Numbered from the stretch's first letter, positions 8,797-17,717 are shown. The stretch is DNA of 64,000 bases from Pseudomonadota bacterium (GCA_023412495.1 JAEYNP010000062.1:29846-93845), one strand, 5' to 3'. The notes: generated from the sequence alone by a model not told the origin. Numbers and translations are program-made.

Positions 8797-8893
8797 AAGG
8801 ACTGAGGACTGAGGCCTAGGAACAAAAAAAATTTCGCCCCTAAGGACAGTGAACGTGCGAATTTTCCTCAGTCCTCATTGCTCAGTCCTCAGC
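8797..8893. repeat. Inverted heptamer repeats (GGACTGA type)
   Basis: Short tandem ACTGAGG-type heptamers (8797-8820) face complementary CCTCAGT heptamers (8866-8893), so a transcript through the rnd 3' region could fold into a long stem. The same heptamer recurs at 23941-23968 and at the right edge of the window (63944-64000). Confidence 0.7.
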
Positions 8894-8920
8894 ACTGGGA
8901 GATTCATCGGCGGAGAATAA

Positions 8921-9415
8921 ATGAGAAACTACTACTATCGCTTGGGCATAATTTCAACAATCCTCTGCTTTATCGCCGTTCTCACTTACCCGGCGACAAC
9001 CGTCCGGGCGGATGCCACCGGCATCACAGGTTGGGAGAAGGACTCCACCTATAACAGCTACTACGATTACAAGGAACGGGATGCCATCAAGGGAAAGGTG
9101 GTCAAATTCCAGGAGATCGTTCCGCTGCCGGGAATGGCCCCGGGAACGGCCTTCATCCTTGACGAGGACGGTCAGGAAATCCTGGTACACCTTTGCCCCG
9201 TAACCTATGCCGATGCACAGAAAACCGGGATCAGAAAGGATATCAAGACCAAAGTAGCCGGCGCGTGGGCAACCATCGAGGGAAAGGATGTTTTTATGGC
9301 CGCCAAGGTAAAACAAGGCGAAAATTTTGAGTTCAAGGTCCGCCTTACCAAGGACGGCACCCCTTTCTGGACCATGAGTCCCGAGGAGCTGGCCAAAGAG
9401 GCAAGCAGTCAATAA
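8921..9415 (+). CDS. Secreted protein of unknown function
   Basis: I do not recognise the family. 164 residues: an N-terminal signal peptide or anchor (GIISTILCFIAVLTYPATTVRA, about 8-30) with a likely cleavage after VRA, then a mature domain of about 130 residues rich in short beta strands: IKGKVVKFQEIVPLPGMAPGTAFILDEDGQEILVHL is split over positions 52-90, and TKVAGAWATIEGKDVFMAAKVKQG over 105-130. The strand pattern suggests a small OB-like barrel, as in periplasmic proteins that bind ligands or metals, but this is inference. A good start is supported by GGCGGAGAA just upstream. It stands alone between repeats. Confidence 0.75.
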   Translation: MRNYYYRLGIISTILCFIAVLTYPATTVRADATGITGWEKDSTYNSYYDYKERDAIKGKVVKFQEIVPLPGMAPGTAFILDEDGQEILVHLCPVTYADAQKTGIRKDIKTKVAGAWATIEGKDVFMAAKVKQGENFEFKVRLTKDGTPFWTMSPEELAKEASSQ

Positions 9416-9501
9416 CCGGAGATTTCCTTGTTATCATGGCCGTTTTGGGCCATCCCCCCATACTTCGGCCTTCGTCAAGCGGAGGCGCCACCGGCCGGGC
9501 C

Positions 9502-9648
9502 AGGAGCCTGTCGGATTATGCCCTTTTTCCCCATCTCTTCGTTATTTCCAAAAATTAATGCTCGTAATATTAAGTATATGACTGCGCTTAATTTTTGGAA
9601 AAATGCCTCGATCTGAAAAAAAATGTCTATAATCCGGCAGACTCCTAG
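9502..9648. repeat. MITE-like repeat B, copy 1
   Basis: 147-bp imperfect palindrome with ends AGGAGCCTGTCGGATTAT and ATAATCCGGCAGACTCCTAG. The interior is almost the reverse complement of copy 3 (55615-55762), and copy 2 is at 50895-51039. It contains no gene. It fills most of the 432-bp gap before the malonyl-CoA decarboxylase gene, where nothing else is evident. Confidence 0.85.
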
Positions 9649-9847
9649 CAGCAGAGTATGGCCCGTCATGATACCAGCTCCCACTGAACCATCGTATTCC
9701 ACCTCATCCCGCCGCCCCGGCATTTTCCTCGCCCACCGTTTTCATCCTTGTACTTGCTTCCTGTTGAGGATAGGATAGAGCTTGGAAGCAGGGAGTTCAT
9801 CGGTGAAAAAACGTAACAGGCAGAGGAGCTTGAGATGAGGAGATCCG

Positions 9848-11245
9848 ATGTTTGATCGAGAAGAACCCCTTTGGGACAAGACCTTGCGTCGAATTCGGCT
9901 GATCTGGCCGCTGGGCGACCAGGCGGGCTTAAAACATTCCATCGAAGCCGGCTTGCCGGACCACGATCTGCAGAAGGTGCGGGAGAGGATTAATGCCTGC
10001 CTCGAAGGGCGCGGCGGTGAAGTGTCGGCCCGCAACCGGGCCGCCGAACTTGGGGAAACCTACCTGATCCTCAACAACGATGGAAGGAAACGGTTTCTCC
10101 AGCTGCTCGCCACTGAATTCGATGCAAATGATCAGGTAATCGAGGACACCATTTCCAAACGGCTGCTCTGCACCGACAGCGAAGAGCGGAGGCGGCTCAA
10201 CCTCGAGCTGCGCAATCAGCTCGTTCCGCCCCGGACTAAACTGCTCAGGCAGTTCAACGAGCTGGAGGAGGGAGTGAAATTCCTGGTCGATCTCCGGGCG
10301 GAGCTCCTGCCCCTTACCTCGGAAGACCCAGCCCTTAAGGCGCTCGACCAGGATATCCTCCGGCTACTCTGTTCATGGTTCGACGTGGGCTTCCTCGATC
10401 TGCAACGGATCACCTGGGAAACCCCTGCGGCGCTTCTGGAAAAGCTGATCAAATACGAGGCAGTGCATGCCATTCGCTCCTGGCAGGATCTCAAGAACCG
10501 GCTGCGGGACGATCGCCGCTGTTTCGCCTATTTCCATCCCCGGATGCCTCACGAGCCCCTGATCTTTGTGGAAGTGGCCCTGGTCAACGGCATTTCCTCC
10601 AATATCGCCGAACTCCTCGACGAGACGAGACCGCTGATCCATCCCGGCAAAGCCGACACGGCCATATTCTATTCCATCTCCAACTGCCAGGCGGGACTGG
10701 CCGGCGTGGCCTTCGGCAATTTCCTGATCAAGAAGGTGGTCAAGGAGCTGATTTCCAAGCATCCCAACCTGAAGACCTTTTCAACCCTGTCACCCATTCC
10801 CGGATTTATCCCCCACCTCCGGGCTCACCGCGATGAGGTCAAGTTTACCGGCAAGGAAATGAAACTGCTACAGGAGTTGGCCGGGGAGATCGATGTCCTG
10901 GAGTGCTTTTTCGCGGCAGTGGACAAAATCGGCGAGGATCTTCACGAGGGCCGAGAGATGGCCATCAAGCCGATCCTTCTTCGCCTGTGCAGCCGGTATC
11001 TTCTGACCACGAAAAAAGGAAAATACACCTACGATCGGGTGAGCCACTTCCACCTTTCCAACGGGGCCCGAATCGAACGGATCAACTGGGCCGCCGACCT
11101 GTCCGATAGGGGTATCAGCCAATCCGCCGGAATGATGGTCAATTATCTCTACGTGCTTTCGCACATCGAGAAAAATCATGAAAATTACTCTGGAAACGGC
11201 GAAATCGCCGCGTCATCGACAGTGACGAAACTGGTCAGATCCTGA
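9848..11245 (+). CDS. Malonyl-CoA decarboxylase
   Basis: Converts malonyl-CoA to acetyl-CoA and CO2; some relatives also act on methylmalonyl-CoA. 465 residues, with the helical N-terminal domain (about 1-170) and the GNAT-fold catalytic C-terminal domain containing FHPRMPHEPLIFVEVAL, FYSISNCQAGLAGVAFGNFLIK and FSTLSPIPGF. These hold the conserved His, Ser and other residues of the eukaryotic/bacterial MCD family. SD-like GAGGAG precedes the ATG. It stands alone; a strong hairpin follows the stop. In a propionate-using cell it may remove malonyl-CoA formed by side activity of the carboxylases. Confidence 0.92.
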   Translation: MFDREEPLWDKTLRRIRLIWPLGDQAGLKHSIEAGLPDHDLQKVRERINACLEGRGGEVSARNRAAELGETYLILNNDGRKRFLQLLATEFDANDQVIEDTISKRLLCTDSEERRRLNLELRNQLVPPRTKLLRQFNELEEGVKFLVDLRAELLPLTSEDPALKALDQDILRLLCSWFDVGFLDLQRITWETPAALLEKLIKYEAVHAIRSWQDLKNRLRDDRRCFAYFHPRMPHEPLIFVEVALVNGISSNIAELLDETRPLIHPGKADTAIFYSISNCQAGLAGVAFGNFLIKKVVKELISKHPNLKTFSTLSPIPGFIPHLRAHRDEVKFTGKEMKLLQELAGEIDVLECFFAAVDKIGEDLHEGREMAIKPILLRLCSRYLLTTKKGKYTYDRVSHFHLSNGARIERINWAADLSDRGISQSAGMMVNYLYVLSHIEKNHENYSGNGEIAASSTVTKLVRS

Positions 11246-11267
11246 CCCAGCTGAGCTGGATGGATAC

Positions 11268-11310
11268 CTTTAGAAATTCGTTTCAAAAAACAAGAAACGA
11301 ATTTCTAAAG
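11268..11310. repeat. Perfect 16-bp hairpin after malonyl-CoA decarboxylase (TACCTT family)
   Basis: CTTTAGAAATTCGTTT pairs perfectly with AAACGAATTTCTAAAG across an 11-base loop. It is related to the hairpins at 4838-4956 and is preceded by a CAGCTGAGCTGG palindrome. It could act as a transcription terminator for the upstream gene, though no long T run follows. Confidence 0.7.
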
Positions 11311-11386
11311 CAGTATTAAAAAAATGGGTGGTCCGCCATAGCGACGGAAAAACAATGGCGGCTTTCCCGCGTTCTGCCCGCAACCC

Positions 11387-11418
11387 CCGGATTTCTCGTG
11401 AACATTACGAGAAACCGG
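11387..11418 (-). terminator. Hairpin just past the CBS gene stop
   Basis: CCGG-A-TTTCTCGT pairs with ACGAGAAA-CCGG over a 7-base loop, immediately after the acuB-like stop codon on the minus strand. There is no clear T tract, so termination is probable but not certain. Confidence 0.5.
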
Positions 11419-11419
11419 T

Positions 11420-12097
11420 CTACCCTTTCTTCGGCAGCTGATCCAGATACCATTTCATTGGATCTATAATTTCAAAGCCCAGGTCGAGCAGTTTCTTTTT
11501 CACATTGATGACATTGTTGGTGAGCAGGTAAGGAAACATCGCCCTTTTTTCCTCATCCCAGAACCTGGCGACCAGGACGCTGCCCATGGAGATCCCCTCC
11601 TCGGTGATGACATCGACAATTTTCTTCATCTGTCCCGGTTGTTGCTTCACCAAGATGCAGAGCAGGGTGCCCGGTTCATCGATGTTCATGATGTTGACGA
11701 AGGCATTGATTAAATCGCGGGTCGACAGAATGCCCTTCAGATACCCCTCCTCGTCGATCACCGGCAGGGCCCCCACCTTTTTCTTCTGCATGACCAAAAG
11801 AGAATCCTGGATGGTGTAGTAGGCATAGATGGTCAGCGGGTTGCTGGTCATGATATCCCCGATCGGGTGGTTCATGACCTTGGCCAGTGTCTTTTCGTAA
11901 TCGACTTTCTCCAAGAGAATGGACGGCATGGCATCGCGGACGTCGCGATCCGTCACGATTCCGATCAACTTGCCCGCCGGATCGATGACCGGCAGGTGAC
12001 GGATGTTTTTGTCCGTCATGATTTTTTTGGCCTCAAATATCGTCATGTCCGGACCAGCTGTGATCAGGTCTTTTGACATTCTGCCACTTACAAACAT
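11420..12097 (-). CDS. acuB: AcuB-like CBS-pair protein with C-terminal ACT-like domain
   Basis: 225 residues. Two CBS motifs (about 7-65 and 80-135) with the typical NIRHLPVIDPAGKLIGIVTDRD and VGALPVIDEEGYLKGILSTRD segments would bind an adenosyl ligand. An ACT-like region follows (GTLLCILVKQQPGQMKKIVDVI, about 142-215). This CBS-CBS-ACT layout and size match AcuB of the Bacillus acuABC operon. The next gene upstream on the same strand, 37 bp away, encodes the AcuC-like deacetylase, which strengthens the call. AcuB's exact role is unknown; control of acetyl-CoA synthetase deacylation is plausible. Confidence 0.82.
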   Translation of the reverse strand: MFVSGRMSKDLITAGPDMTIFEAKKIMTDKNIRHLPVIDPAGKLIGIVTDRDVRDAMPSILLEKVDYEKTLAKVMNHPIGDIMTSNPLTIYAYYTIQDSLLVMQKKKVGALPVIDEEGYLKGILSTRDLINAFVNIMNIDEPGTLLCILVKQQPGQMKKIVDVITEEGISMGSVLVARFWDEEKRAMFPYLLTNNVINVKKKLLDLGFEIIDPMKWYLDQLPKKG

Positions 12098-12134
12098 AGG
12101 ACCTCCGGAAATTCAAATTTTATTAGAGTGGAAC

Positions 12135-13088
12135 TCACTTCATATCCGCCAGGATCTTGATATGATTCTCCACCAACAGCGGTAATACCTCGAGATTGTA
12201 GCCACCTTCCAGCACTGAGACAATCCGGCCGCATGCGAACCGGTTGACCAGATTCATGACCACTTCCGAAATGAAGTCGAAACCGTCGGTGGTCAGGTTG
12301 ACACCCGACATCAGATCGCTGACGTGGGCGTCGAAGCCGGCTGAGACGAGAATGAACTCGGGCTGGAATTTCTTGAACGCAGGGACCATGTCCTGCATGA
12401 TCAGGCGCCGGTATTCCTCATCCCCCCGGCCCGGCAGCACCGGAGAGTTTACGGTGCAGCCCTCCCCTTCGCCGATCCCCGATTCGAAGTCCCGGCCGGT
12501 CCCTGGATAGGCGAACGACGGATGCTCGTGAATGGAGTAATACATCACCGTCGGATCTCGGTCGAAGATATGCTGGGTGCCGTTGCCGTGATGGACGTCG
12601 AAGTCGATGATACCAACCCGCTCGATGCCGTGCTCCCTCTGCAGATACCGGGCAGCTATCGCCACGTTGTTGAAGTAGCAGAAGCCCATGGGCCTGTCCA
12701 TTTCCGCGTGGTGTCCCGGAGGACGTACGGCGCAGAAAGCGTTGTCCACCTCGCCGTTCATCACCGCATCAACGGCTTTCAGTACACCCCCCACGGCGTA
12801 GAAGGCCGCCTCGAAGGTCTCCCGGCAGATGGCATTGTCCGGGTGCTCGAACTCGGTCAGACCATAGAGGCAGGCCTCGTCGAACCGCGTGATATAGCGT
12901 ATGGAATGAACCGCCTCGATCCAGCGCTGGTTCGCCCGCTCCGCCTTGATCTGTGTGAGTTTCTCGATCATTCCCGACTCCGTCAGACGCTGGTATATCA
13001 CTTTCAGTCTCTCCGGAGATTCCGGGTGGTACCCACCCGTGTCGTGCAGCAGATATCTTTCGTCGTACACAAACCCCGTTTTTTTCAT
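12135..13088 (-). CDS. acuC: AcuC-like histone-deacetylase-family protein
   Basis: Zn-dependent lysine deacylase fold, 317 residues. Catalytic motifs are intact: RPPGHHAEMD with the paired histidines (about 125-135), the metal-binding IIDFDVHHGNGTQ, SAGFDAHVSD and the tyrosine loop VLEGGYN. In Bacillus, AcuC deacetylates and reactivates acetyl-CoA synthetase. The ATG at 13088 gives the family N terminus MKKTGFVYDERYLLHDTGG; an ATG 27 bases upstream is less likely. It lies in a co-directional set acuI-acuC-acuB. Both acyl-CoA synthetases in the window carry the PKTRSGK acylation motif, making them candidate substrates (inference). Confidence 0.88.
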   Translation of the reverse strand: MKKTGFVYDERYLLHDTGGYHPESPERLKVIYQRLTESGMIEKLTQIKAERANQRWIEAVHSIRYITRFDEACLYGLTEFEHPDNAICRETFEAAFYAVGGVLKAVDAVMNGEVDNAFCAVRPPGHHAEMDRPMGFCYFNNVAIAARYLQREHGIERVGIIDFDVHHGNGTQHIFDRDPTVMYYSIHEHPSFAYPGTGRDFESGIGEGEGCTVNSPVLPGRGDEEYRRLIMQDMVPAFKKFQPEFILVSAGFDAHVSDLMSGVNLTTDGFDFISEVVMNLVNRFACGRIVSVLEGGYNLEVLPLLVENHIKILADMK

Positions 13089-13155
13089 AAATATTTCCCG
13101 TTTCCTATGTTGCATCCCGCGACCGCCGCCTTTGCCTTTGTTGCCCCCATAGCCA

Positions 13156-14154
13156 TTACTTCTGCAGCCGGACGAGCACCCTTCCCACCTGCCCGCCTCG
13201 GAGAATCAGCTCGATCTCTTTTTCCAACTCATCGAGGGACACCTCCCGCGCCATCTCGCCGAGTTGTGCCGGCTTCCAATCTCCGGCGAGATTCTGCCAA
13301 ACCTGCCGGCGGTGGGCCATCGGGCAATTCTGGGAATCTATGCCGATGAGGGAGACGCCCCGCAAAATGAAGGGGAAGACATTGAGAGGCAGATCCGGGG
13401 CCGCCACGTTGCCGCAGCAGGTGACGATGCCATGCATATCCGTCGATTTTATGGCGGTTGCCAGGATTTCGCCGCCGACCGTATCGACCACGCCGGCCCA
13501 GACGCCTTTCAGCAGGGGCTTGCCGCTGCCTTCCGTGGCCTCCACGCGGCTGAGGATCCTCGCGGCCCCCAACCTCTTGAGATACTCCGCGGCTTCAGGT
13601 TTGCCGGTGACCACGGCGCAGGAGTATCCCAGTTTTGCGAGGATGGCGAGCGACATGCTGCCGACCCCACCGGTCGCCCCGGAGACCAGGATTTCCCCGG
13701 CGCCGGGAGCTATACGCTCGGCCAGGGCAAAGACCGACATCCCGGCGGTGAAGCCGGCAGTTCCGTAGATCATGCTTTCCCGGAGGCTGAGCCCATCGGG
13801 CAGGGGTACGACCCAGGCCGCCGGCACTCGGATGTATTCCGCGAAGCCGCCGGAGGTGTTCATGCCCAGATCGTAACTGGTGACGATTACCTTGTCGCCC
13901 GGCTGAACCGAAGCGTTGCGGCTTTCTTCGACAACACCCGAGGCATCGATTCCGGGAGTATGCGGGTATTTCTTCGTCACTCCACGGTTGCCGCTGGCAG
14001 AGAGGGCATCCTTATAATTTAGTGAGGACCAGGACACCTTCACCAACACCTCGCCATCCGGCAATTCGTCGACCCGCCTCTGCACGATCTTGCGGGCAAA
14101 AGCCTTGTCGCCGCTTTCCTCGACTACCATTGCTCTAAAGGTTGTATCAGCCAT
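13156..14154 (-). CDS. acuI: YhdH/AcuI-family NADPH-dependent acrylyl-CoA reductase
   Basis: Zinc-free medium-chain dehydrogenase of the YhdH/YhfP group, 332 residues; family members reduce acrylyl-CoA to propionyl-CoA. Visible are SWSSLNYKDALSASGNRGVTKKYPHTPGIDASG (split over 45-75), the Rossmann motif VSGATGGVGSMSLAILAKLG and the late GIDSQNCPMAHRRQVW signature. The start at 14154 has GGAGG four bases upstream. The product propionyl-CoA would feed the pathway encoded to the right. A general quinone-oxidoreductase role remains possible. Confidence 0.85.
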   Translation of the reverse strand: MADTTFRAMVVEESGDKAFARKIVQRRVDELPDGEVLVKVSWSSLNYKDALSASGNRGVTKKYPHTPGIDASGVVEESRNASVQPGDKVIVTSYDLGMNTSGGFAEYIRVPAAWVVPLPDGLSLRESMIYGTAGFTAGMSVFALAERIAPGAGEILVSGATGGVGSMSLAILAKLGYSCAVVTGKPEAAEYLKRLGAARILSRVEATEGSGKPLLKGVWAGVVDTVGGEILATAIKSTDMHGIVTCCGNVAAPDLPLNVFPFILRGVSLIGIDSQNCPMAHRRQVWQNLAGDWKPAQLGEMAREVSLDELEKEIELILRGGQVGRVLVRLQK

Positions 14155-14363
14155 TGTGCCTCCTTCCACTCTTCATTTTTTTGCCACCACCGCTTCGTCG
14201 CCGGCCGGCATGTCACCTTTCCTCGGGGATGACAGCAATAGCCTAGCATCTTTTCCGATCAATTTTCAATCCCTTTCACCGTTCTCTCCGCAGCCAATGG
14301 GCGGAGAAGGAATCACCATGAAATGAAAATGATGTGTTGTAAAAAATCATCAATTATTTTTTC

Positions 14364-14410
14364 TTGACAAATAAATCGAATTTACATTACATAAAAAGTA
14401 ACATCGTTAC
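14364..14410 (+). promoter_or_regulatory. Promoter and TetR operator in front of tetR1-mmdADCB
   Basis: TTGACA (14364-14369), an 18-bp spacer and TACATA (14388-14393) form a sigma-70-like promoter. Five bases later lies the perfect palindrome GTAACATCGTTAC (14398-14410), covering the expected transcription start, the place for a repressor. The same 13-mer recurs, in reverse or near-identical form, at 19142-19154 and 33700-33712. The rest of this 461-bp gap (14155-14615) is AT-rich and shows no gene. Confidence 0.75.
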
Positions 14411-14609
14411 ACTAAAATCATAAACAATCGATATCTTATTATATTTTTTATTATATTTCAAAGCATTATGAAAAATAACACATTGCATCTCAACGTTTCA
14501 CCTACTTTTCCACTTGGCATTACCAGTAAACATCTTACAGATATTTTCATTAATATCATATAGCTATATTTGCATAAACCGATCCAGCAAACCCAAAACT
14601 ATCTTTTTA

Positions 14610-14621
14610 GTAACAATGTTA
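14610..14621 (+). promoter_or_regulatory. Operator-like GTAACAATGTTA over the tetR1 start codon
   Basis: The start codon of tetR1 is the ATG inside GTAACAATGTTA, which differs by one central base from the reverse complement of the upstream operator. The tetR2 start has the identical 12-mer (19332-19343). Confidence 0.5.
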
Positions 14622-15296
14622 GACGAACTCAACCCGGAAGTGCGTAAACGGCTGGAAGCGGCTGTCATGGAGGTCTTCTCGACCGCGGATTTCCACAAGG
14701 CCAGCATTCGCGACATAGCCGACCGGGCAGGCGTAAGTTTTACCACTATTTACAAGCACTTCGGAAGCAAGGAACGACTTCTTTTCGCCTATGTCAATAT
14801 CTGGATGAAAACCCTCACCGACCGCATCGAGGACCACCTGGGCGGCATCGAAGACCTGAAGGAAAAACTCAGAAAGGTGTTCTGGCTGCATCTGGACTAC
14901 TATGAACGCCACGAAGGACTGGGCCGCATCCTGTTCATGACCCTGCCCATGAAAACTTGGATGGCCGACCCATCCTTCGACCAGAAAAGAAGAGTCGACA
15001 TGATTATCGAGGTCTTTCGTGAAGGCCAGCGGCAAGGCATTATCAACCCCCATGTGCGGGGCGGCAACCTCCTCGACTTCATGCTCGGTTTCATTCAGCG
15101 TACCTTTTTCATGTGGGTCATGCGAGGCAAAAAAGGATGTCTTGCCGACGAAGCCAATGCCCTGTTTGAAATGGTCTGGCAGGGCATGGTCAACCCCGAC
15201 ATCATACACTACACATATCCAACCCAGGCTGCAGATACCCCCGGGATCATCGAGCATCACCAGCCTTCGGCGAGCCAAAACCGCGAAAACCATTAG
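14616..15296 (+). CDS. TetR-family regulator 1 (propionate block)
   Basis: 226 residues from ATG 14616. The N-terminal DNA-binding domain contains FHKASIRDIADRAGVSFTTIYKHFGSKERLLFAYV (about 22-56), a textbook TetR helix-turn-helix; the remainder is a helical ligand-binding domain. It is a paralogue of the regulator at 19338, with near-identical stretches such as FMTLPMKTWMAD and MVWQGM. An in-frame start 102 bases upstream is rejected because the paralogue begins at the same residue and the extension crosses the leader. It sits 15 bases before mmdA and is probably co-transcribed, so it likely controls its own operon. The effector is unknown; an acyl-CoA such as propionyl- or methylmalonyl-CoA is a reasonable guess. 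Confidence 0.9.
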   Translation: MLDELNPEVRKRLEAAVMEVFSTADFHKASIRDIADRAGVSFTTIYKHFGSKERLLFAYVNIWMKTLTDRIEDHLGGIEDLKEKLRKVFWLHLDYYERHEGLGRILFMTLPMKTWMADPSFDQKRRVDMIIEVFREGQRQGIINPHVRGGNLLDFMLGFIQRTFFMWVMRGKKGCLADEANALFEMVWQGMVNPDIIHYTYPTQAADTPGIIEHHQPSASQNRENH

Positions 15297-15311
15297 AAAA
15301 GGAGTGCAGAC

Positions 15312-16859
15312 ATGTCTTTGGAGAAAAGAGAGTTCCTGCTGAAGAAAAAGGAAAAAATAGCCCTGGGAGGAGGGCCGGACAGAATAAAGAAACAGCACGC
15401 CGGCGGGAAAATGACGGCAAGAGAGCGATTGCTCAATCTTTTTGACGAGGGCACTTTTATCGAAGTGGACGCGTTCATCAAGAACAGATGCACCAATTTC
15501 GGCATGGATAAACTCGACCTCGAGGGTGAGTCGGTGGTTACCGGCTATGGCCAGATCGAGGGTCGGGTCGTCTATGCCTTTAGCCAGGATTTCACCATCA
15601 CTGGCGGGGCCCTGGGCGAGATGCACGCCAAAAAAATCGTCAAGGCCATGGACGCCGCCGCCAAGGTCGGGGCGCCCATCGTCGGCCTCAACGATTCGGG
15701 CGGGGCGAGAATCCAGGAAGCGGTCGACGCCCTGTCAGGCTATGGCGACATCTTTTACCGCAATTCCGTCTACTCCGGCGTGATTCCGCAGGTTTCGGCG
15801 ATAATGGGTCCGTGCGCCGGGGGAGCGGTTTACTCCCCGGCCCTGACCGATTTCATCTTCATGGTAGAAAAGACTTCCCAGATGTTCATCACCGGACCCC
15901 AGGTGATAAAGACCGTTACCGGCGAGATCGTCTCGGCAGAGGAACTGGGCGGGGCGATGACCCACAATCGGGTGAGCGGCAACGTCCATTTCATCGCCGC
16001 GAGCGAGCAGGAGTGCCTGAACGGCATCAGAAAACTCCTCCAGTTCCTCCCCTCCAACAGCCTGGAGAAGGCGCCGGTCTACGCCACCGACGACGACCCG
16101 AACAGGCCGGTCCATCAGCTGAATGAAGTCATCCCCGACAATCCGAACAAGCCCTACGACATGCTGGACGTCATCCTCCCCATTGTCGACCACGGGGATT
16201 TCATGCAGACCCAGCCCTATTTCGCCACCAACCTCATCACCGGCTTCGCCAGGATCAACGGCCAGTCGGTGGGGATCGTCGCCAACCAGCCGAACGTCAT
16301 GGCCGGCTGCCTCGACATGAACGCCGGCGACAAGGCATCCCGCTTCATCAGGACCTGCGACGCCTTCAACATCCCGCTGCTGACCTTCGTGGACGTCCCC
16401 GGGTTTCTGCCCGGCACCACCCAGGAATACGGCGGCATCATCCGCCACGGCGCCAAGATCCTCTACGCCTACAGCGAGGCCACCGTGCCCAAGGTCACCG
16501 TCATCACCCGCAAGGCCTACGGCGGCGCCTACGTCGCCATGTGCTCGAAATCCCTGGGCGCAGACATGGTCTACGCCTGGCCGACCGCAGAAGTCGCGGT
16601 GATGGGCTCGGAAGGTGCGGTGAACATCATCTTCAAGAACGAAATTGCCAAGGCAGAGGACCAGGAGGAGACTAAGGCGAGGATCCTCGAGGAATATGCG
16701 GCGGAATTCGCCACCCCCTACAAGGCGGCGGAGCGCGGTTTCGTCGATGACGTCATCGAACCGCACACCAGTCGACAGAGAATCATCGATGCCTTCAATA
16801 TGCTGGACGGCAAGCGCGAAAAGCGCCCTGCCAAAAAGCACGGCAACATACCTCTTTAA
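15312..16859 (+). CDS. mmdA: Methylmalonyl-CoA decarboxylase alpha subunit (carboxyltransferase)
   Basis: Transfers the carboxyl group of (S)-methylmalonyl-CoA to biotin on MmdC, first step of the Na+-pumping decarboxylase. 515 residues with the two crotonase-like halves of the acyl-CoA carboxyltransferase family: [42 protein letters not shown], then [29 protein letters not shown] and the KKHGNIPL C terminus (each split in the text). A paralogue of the 12S-like subunit at 27669. Its operon mates MmdD, MmdC and MmdB define it as the decarboxylase form. The ATG at 15312 follows GGAGT. Confidence 0.94.
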   Translation: MSLEKREFLLKKKEKIALGGGPDRIKKQHAGGKMTARERLLNLFDEGTFIEVDAFIKNRCTNFGMDKLDLEGESVVTGYGQIEGRVVYAFSQDFTITGGALGEMHAKKIVKAMDAAAKVGAPIVGLNDSGGARIQEAVDALSGYGDIFYRNSVYSGVIPQVSAIMGPCAGGAVYSPALTDFIFMVEKTSQMFITGPQVIKTVTGEIVSAEELGGAMTHNRVSGNVHFIAASEQECLNGIRKLLQFLPSNSLEKAPVYATDDDPNRPVHQLNEVIPDNPNKPYDMLDVILPIVDHGDFMQTQPYFATNLITGFARINGQSVGIVANQPNVMAGCLDMNAGDKASRFIRTCDAFNIPLLTFVDVPGFLPGTTQEYGGIIRHGAKILYAYSEATVPKVTVITRKAYGGAYVAMCSKSLGADMVYAWPTAEVAVMGSEGAVNIIFKNEIAKAEDQEETKARILEEYAAEFATPYKAAERGFVDDVIEPHTSRQRIIDAFNMLDGKREKRPAKKHGNIPL

Positions 16860-16879
16860 AACAGCGAAGGAGAGAACCG

Positions 16880-17293
16880 ATGACCACAACGGAGCTGCTC
16901 GCGCAATTTGCCGACCCCAATGTCATACAATCCTTGTCGACACTGGACAAACTGACAGCCGGCTTGATCACCACCCTACTGGGCATGGGCATCACCTTCC
17001 TTGCCCTGATCATTCTCCAGTTCATCATTTCATGGATGGACCGGCTGGTTAATCGAACCTCGGCTATTCCGGAAAAGCCGGCGACTCCGGCTGCCACGCC
17101 GCAACCGACTGTCGAACAAGCGGCCACCCTGCAGGACGACAATGAACTTGTGGCGGCCATCACCGCAGCGATCGCCATGAAGATGAAAACCTCGGTCGGC
17201 AATATCGTCATCAGGAATATAGAAAAAATAGAAGATCGTTCTCCGGCATGGAACAGGGCGGGAATTATCGAACAAATGAACAGCAGATTATAA
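16880..17293 (+). CDS. mmdD: Methylmalonyl-CoA decarboxylase delta subunit (OadG family)
   Basis: 137 residues. One membrane helix (about 26-52, TAGLITTLLGMGITFLALIILQFI), a Pro/Ala-rich linker, then an AAITAAIAMKMKTS helix and a short charged tail. This is the OadG/MmdD plan: the subunit ties the carboxyltransferase to the membrane beta subunit. The position between mmdA and mmdC agrees. GAAGGAGAG precedes the ATG. Confidence 0.86.
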   Translation: MTTTELLAQFADPNVIQSLSTLDKLTAGLITTLLGMGITFLALIILQFIISWMDRLVNRTSAIPEKPATPAATPQPTVEQAATLQDDNELVAAITAAIAMKMKTSVGNIVIRNIEKIEDRSPAWNRAGIIEQMNSRL

Positions 17294-17311
17294 TCGGAGG
17301 GAGGTTGCATC

Positions 17312-17704
17312 ATGAAAATGTTCAGAGTTGTCGTAAACGGGAATGAGTACAAGGTAGGCGTCGAAGAAATCGCCGAAGAAAAAAGCACCACCCGGGCCGC
17401 CGTCAGCCCACCCCCCTCTCCAAAGCCCGTACAGCCCATGCCGGCCGCAAGACCCGAGCCGGCCAAGACGGTCGAGGCAGGCCCGATAAACGGCAAGATC
17501 GTCGCGCCGATGCCGGGCACCATCCTCCGCGTCGCCGTCAATGCCGGTGAGAAAGCGATCAAGGGACAAACCCTGATGGTCCTGGAGGCGATGAAGATGG
17601 AAAACGAGATCCTCGCCCCCAGCGACTGCACGATCAGTGAAGTAGCGGTCAGCCAGGGCGTTTCGGTAAACGTCGGCGACACCCTGATCGTCATGGCAAC
17701 CTGA
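17312..17704 (+). CDS. mmdC: Methylmalonyl-CoA decarboxylase biotin carrier subunit
   Basis: 130 residues: short N-terminal segment [19 protein letters not shown], a flexible Pro/Ala linker (about 30-60) and a biotinyl domain (about 62-130) with the biotinylation motif [11 protein letters not shown]; the lysine between the two methionines is the biotin site. It carries CO2 from MmdA to the MmdB pump. 18 bp after mmdD and 13 bp before mmdB, with GGAGGG upstream of its start. Confidence 0.94.
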   Translation: MKMFRVVVNGNEYKVGVEEIAEEKSTTRAAVSPPPSPKPVQPMPAARPEPAKTVEAGPINGKIVAPMPGTILRVAVNAGEKAIKGQTLMVLEAMKMENEILAPSDCTISEVAVSQGVSVNVGDTLIVMAT

Positions 17705-17717
17705 GGGAGGAGCCGCT

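Noticed and set aside
8797..8893. CRISPR-like array
   Set aside because: Units are 7 bp with no spacers; it is a facing pair of short tandem repeats.
14514..14615. 34-residue N-terminal extension of TetR 1
   Set aside because: The paralogue starts at the matching MLDEL position and both ATGs lie in the same 12-mer; the extension is AT-rich leader sequence.
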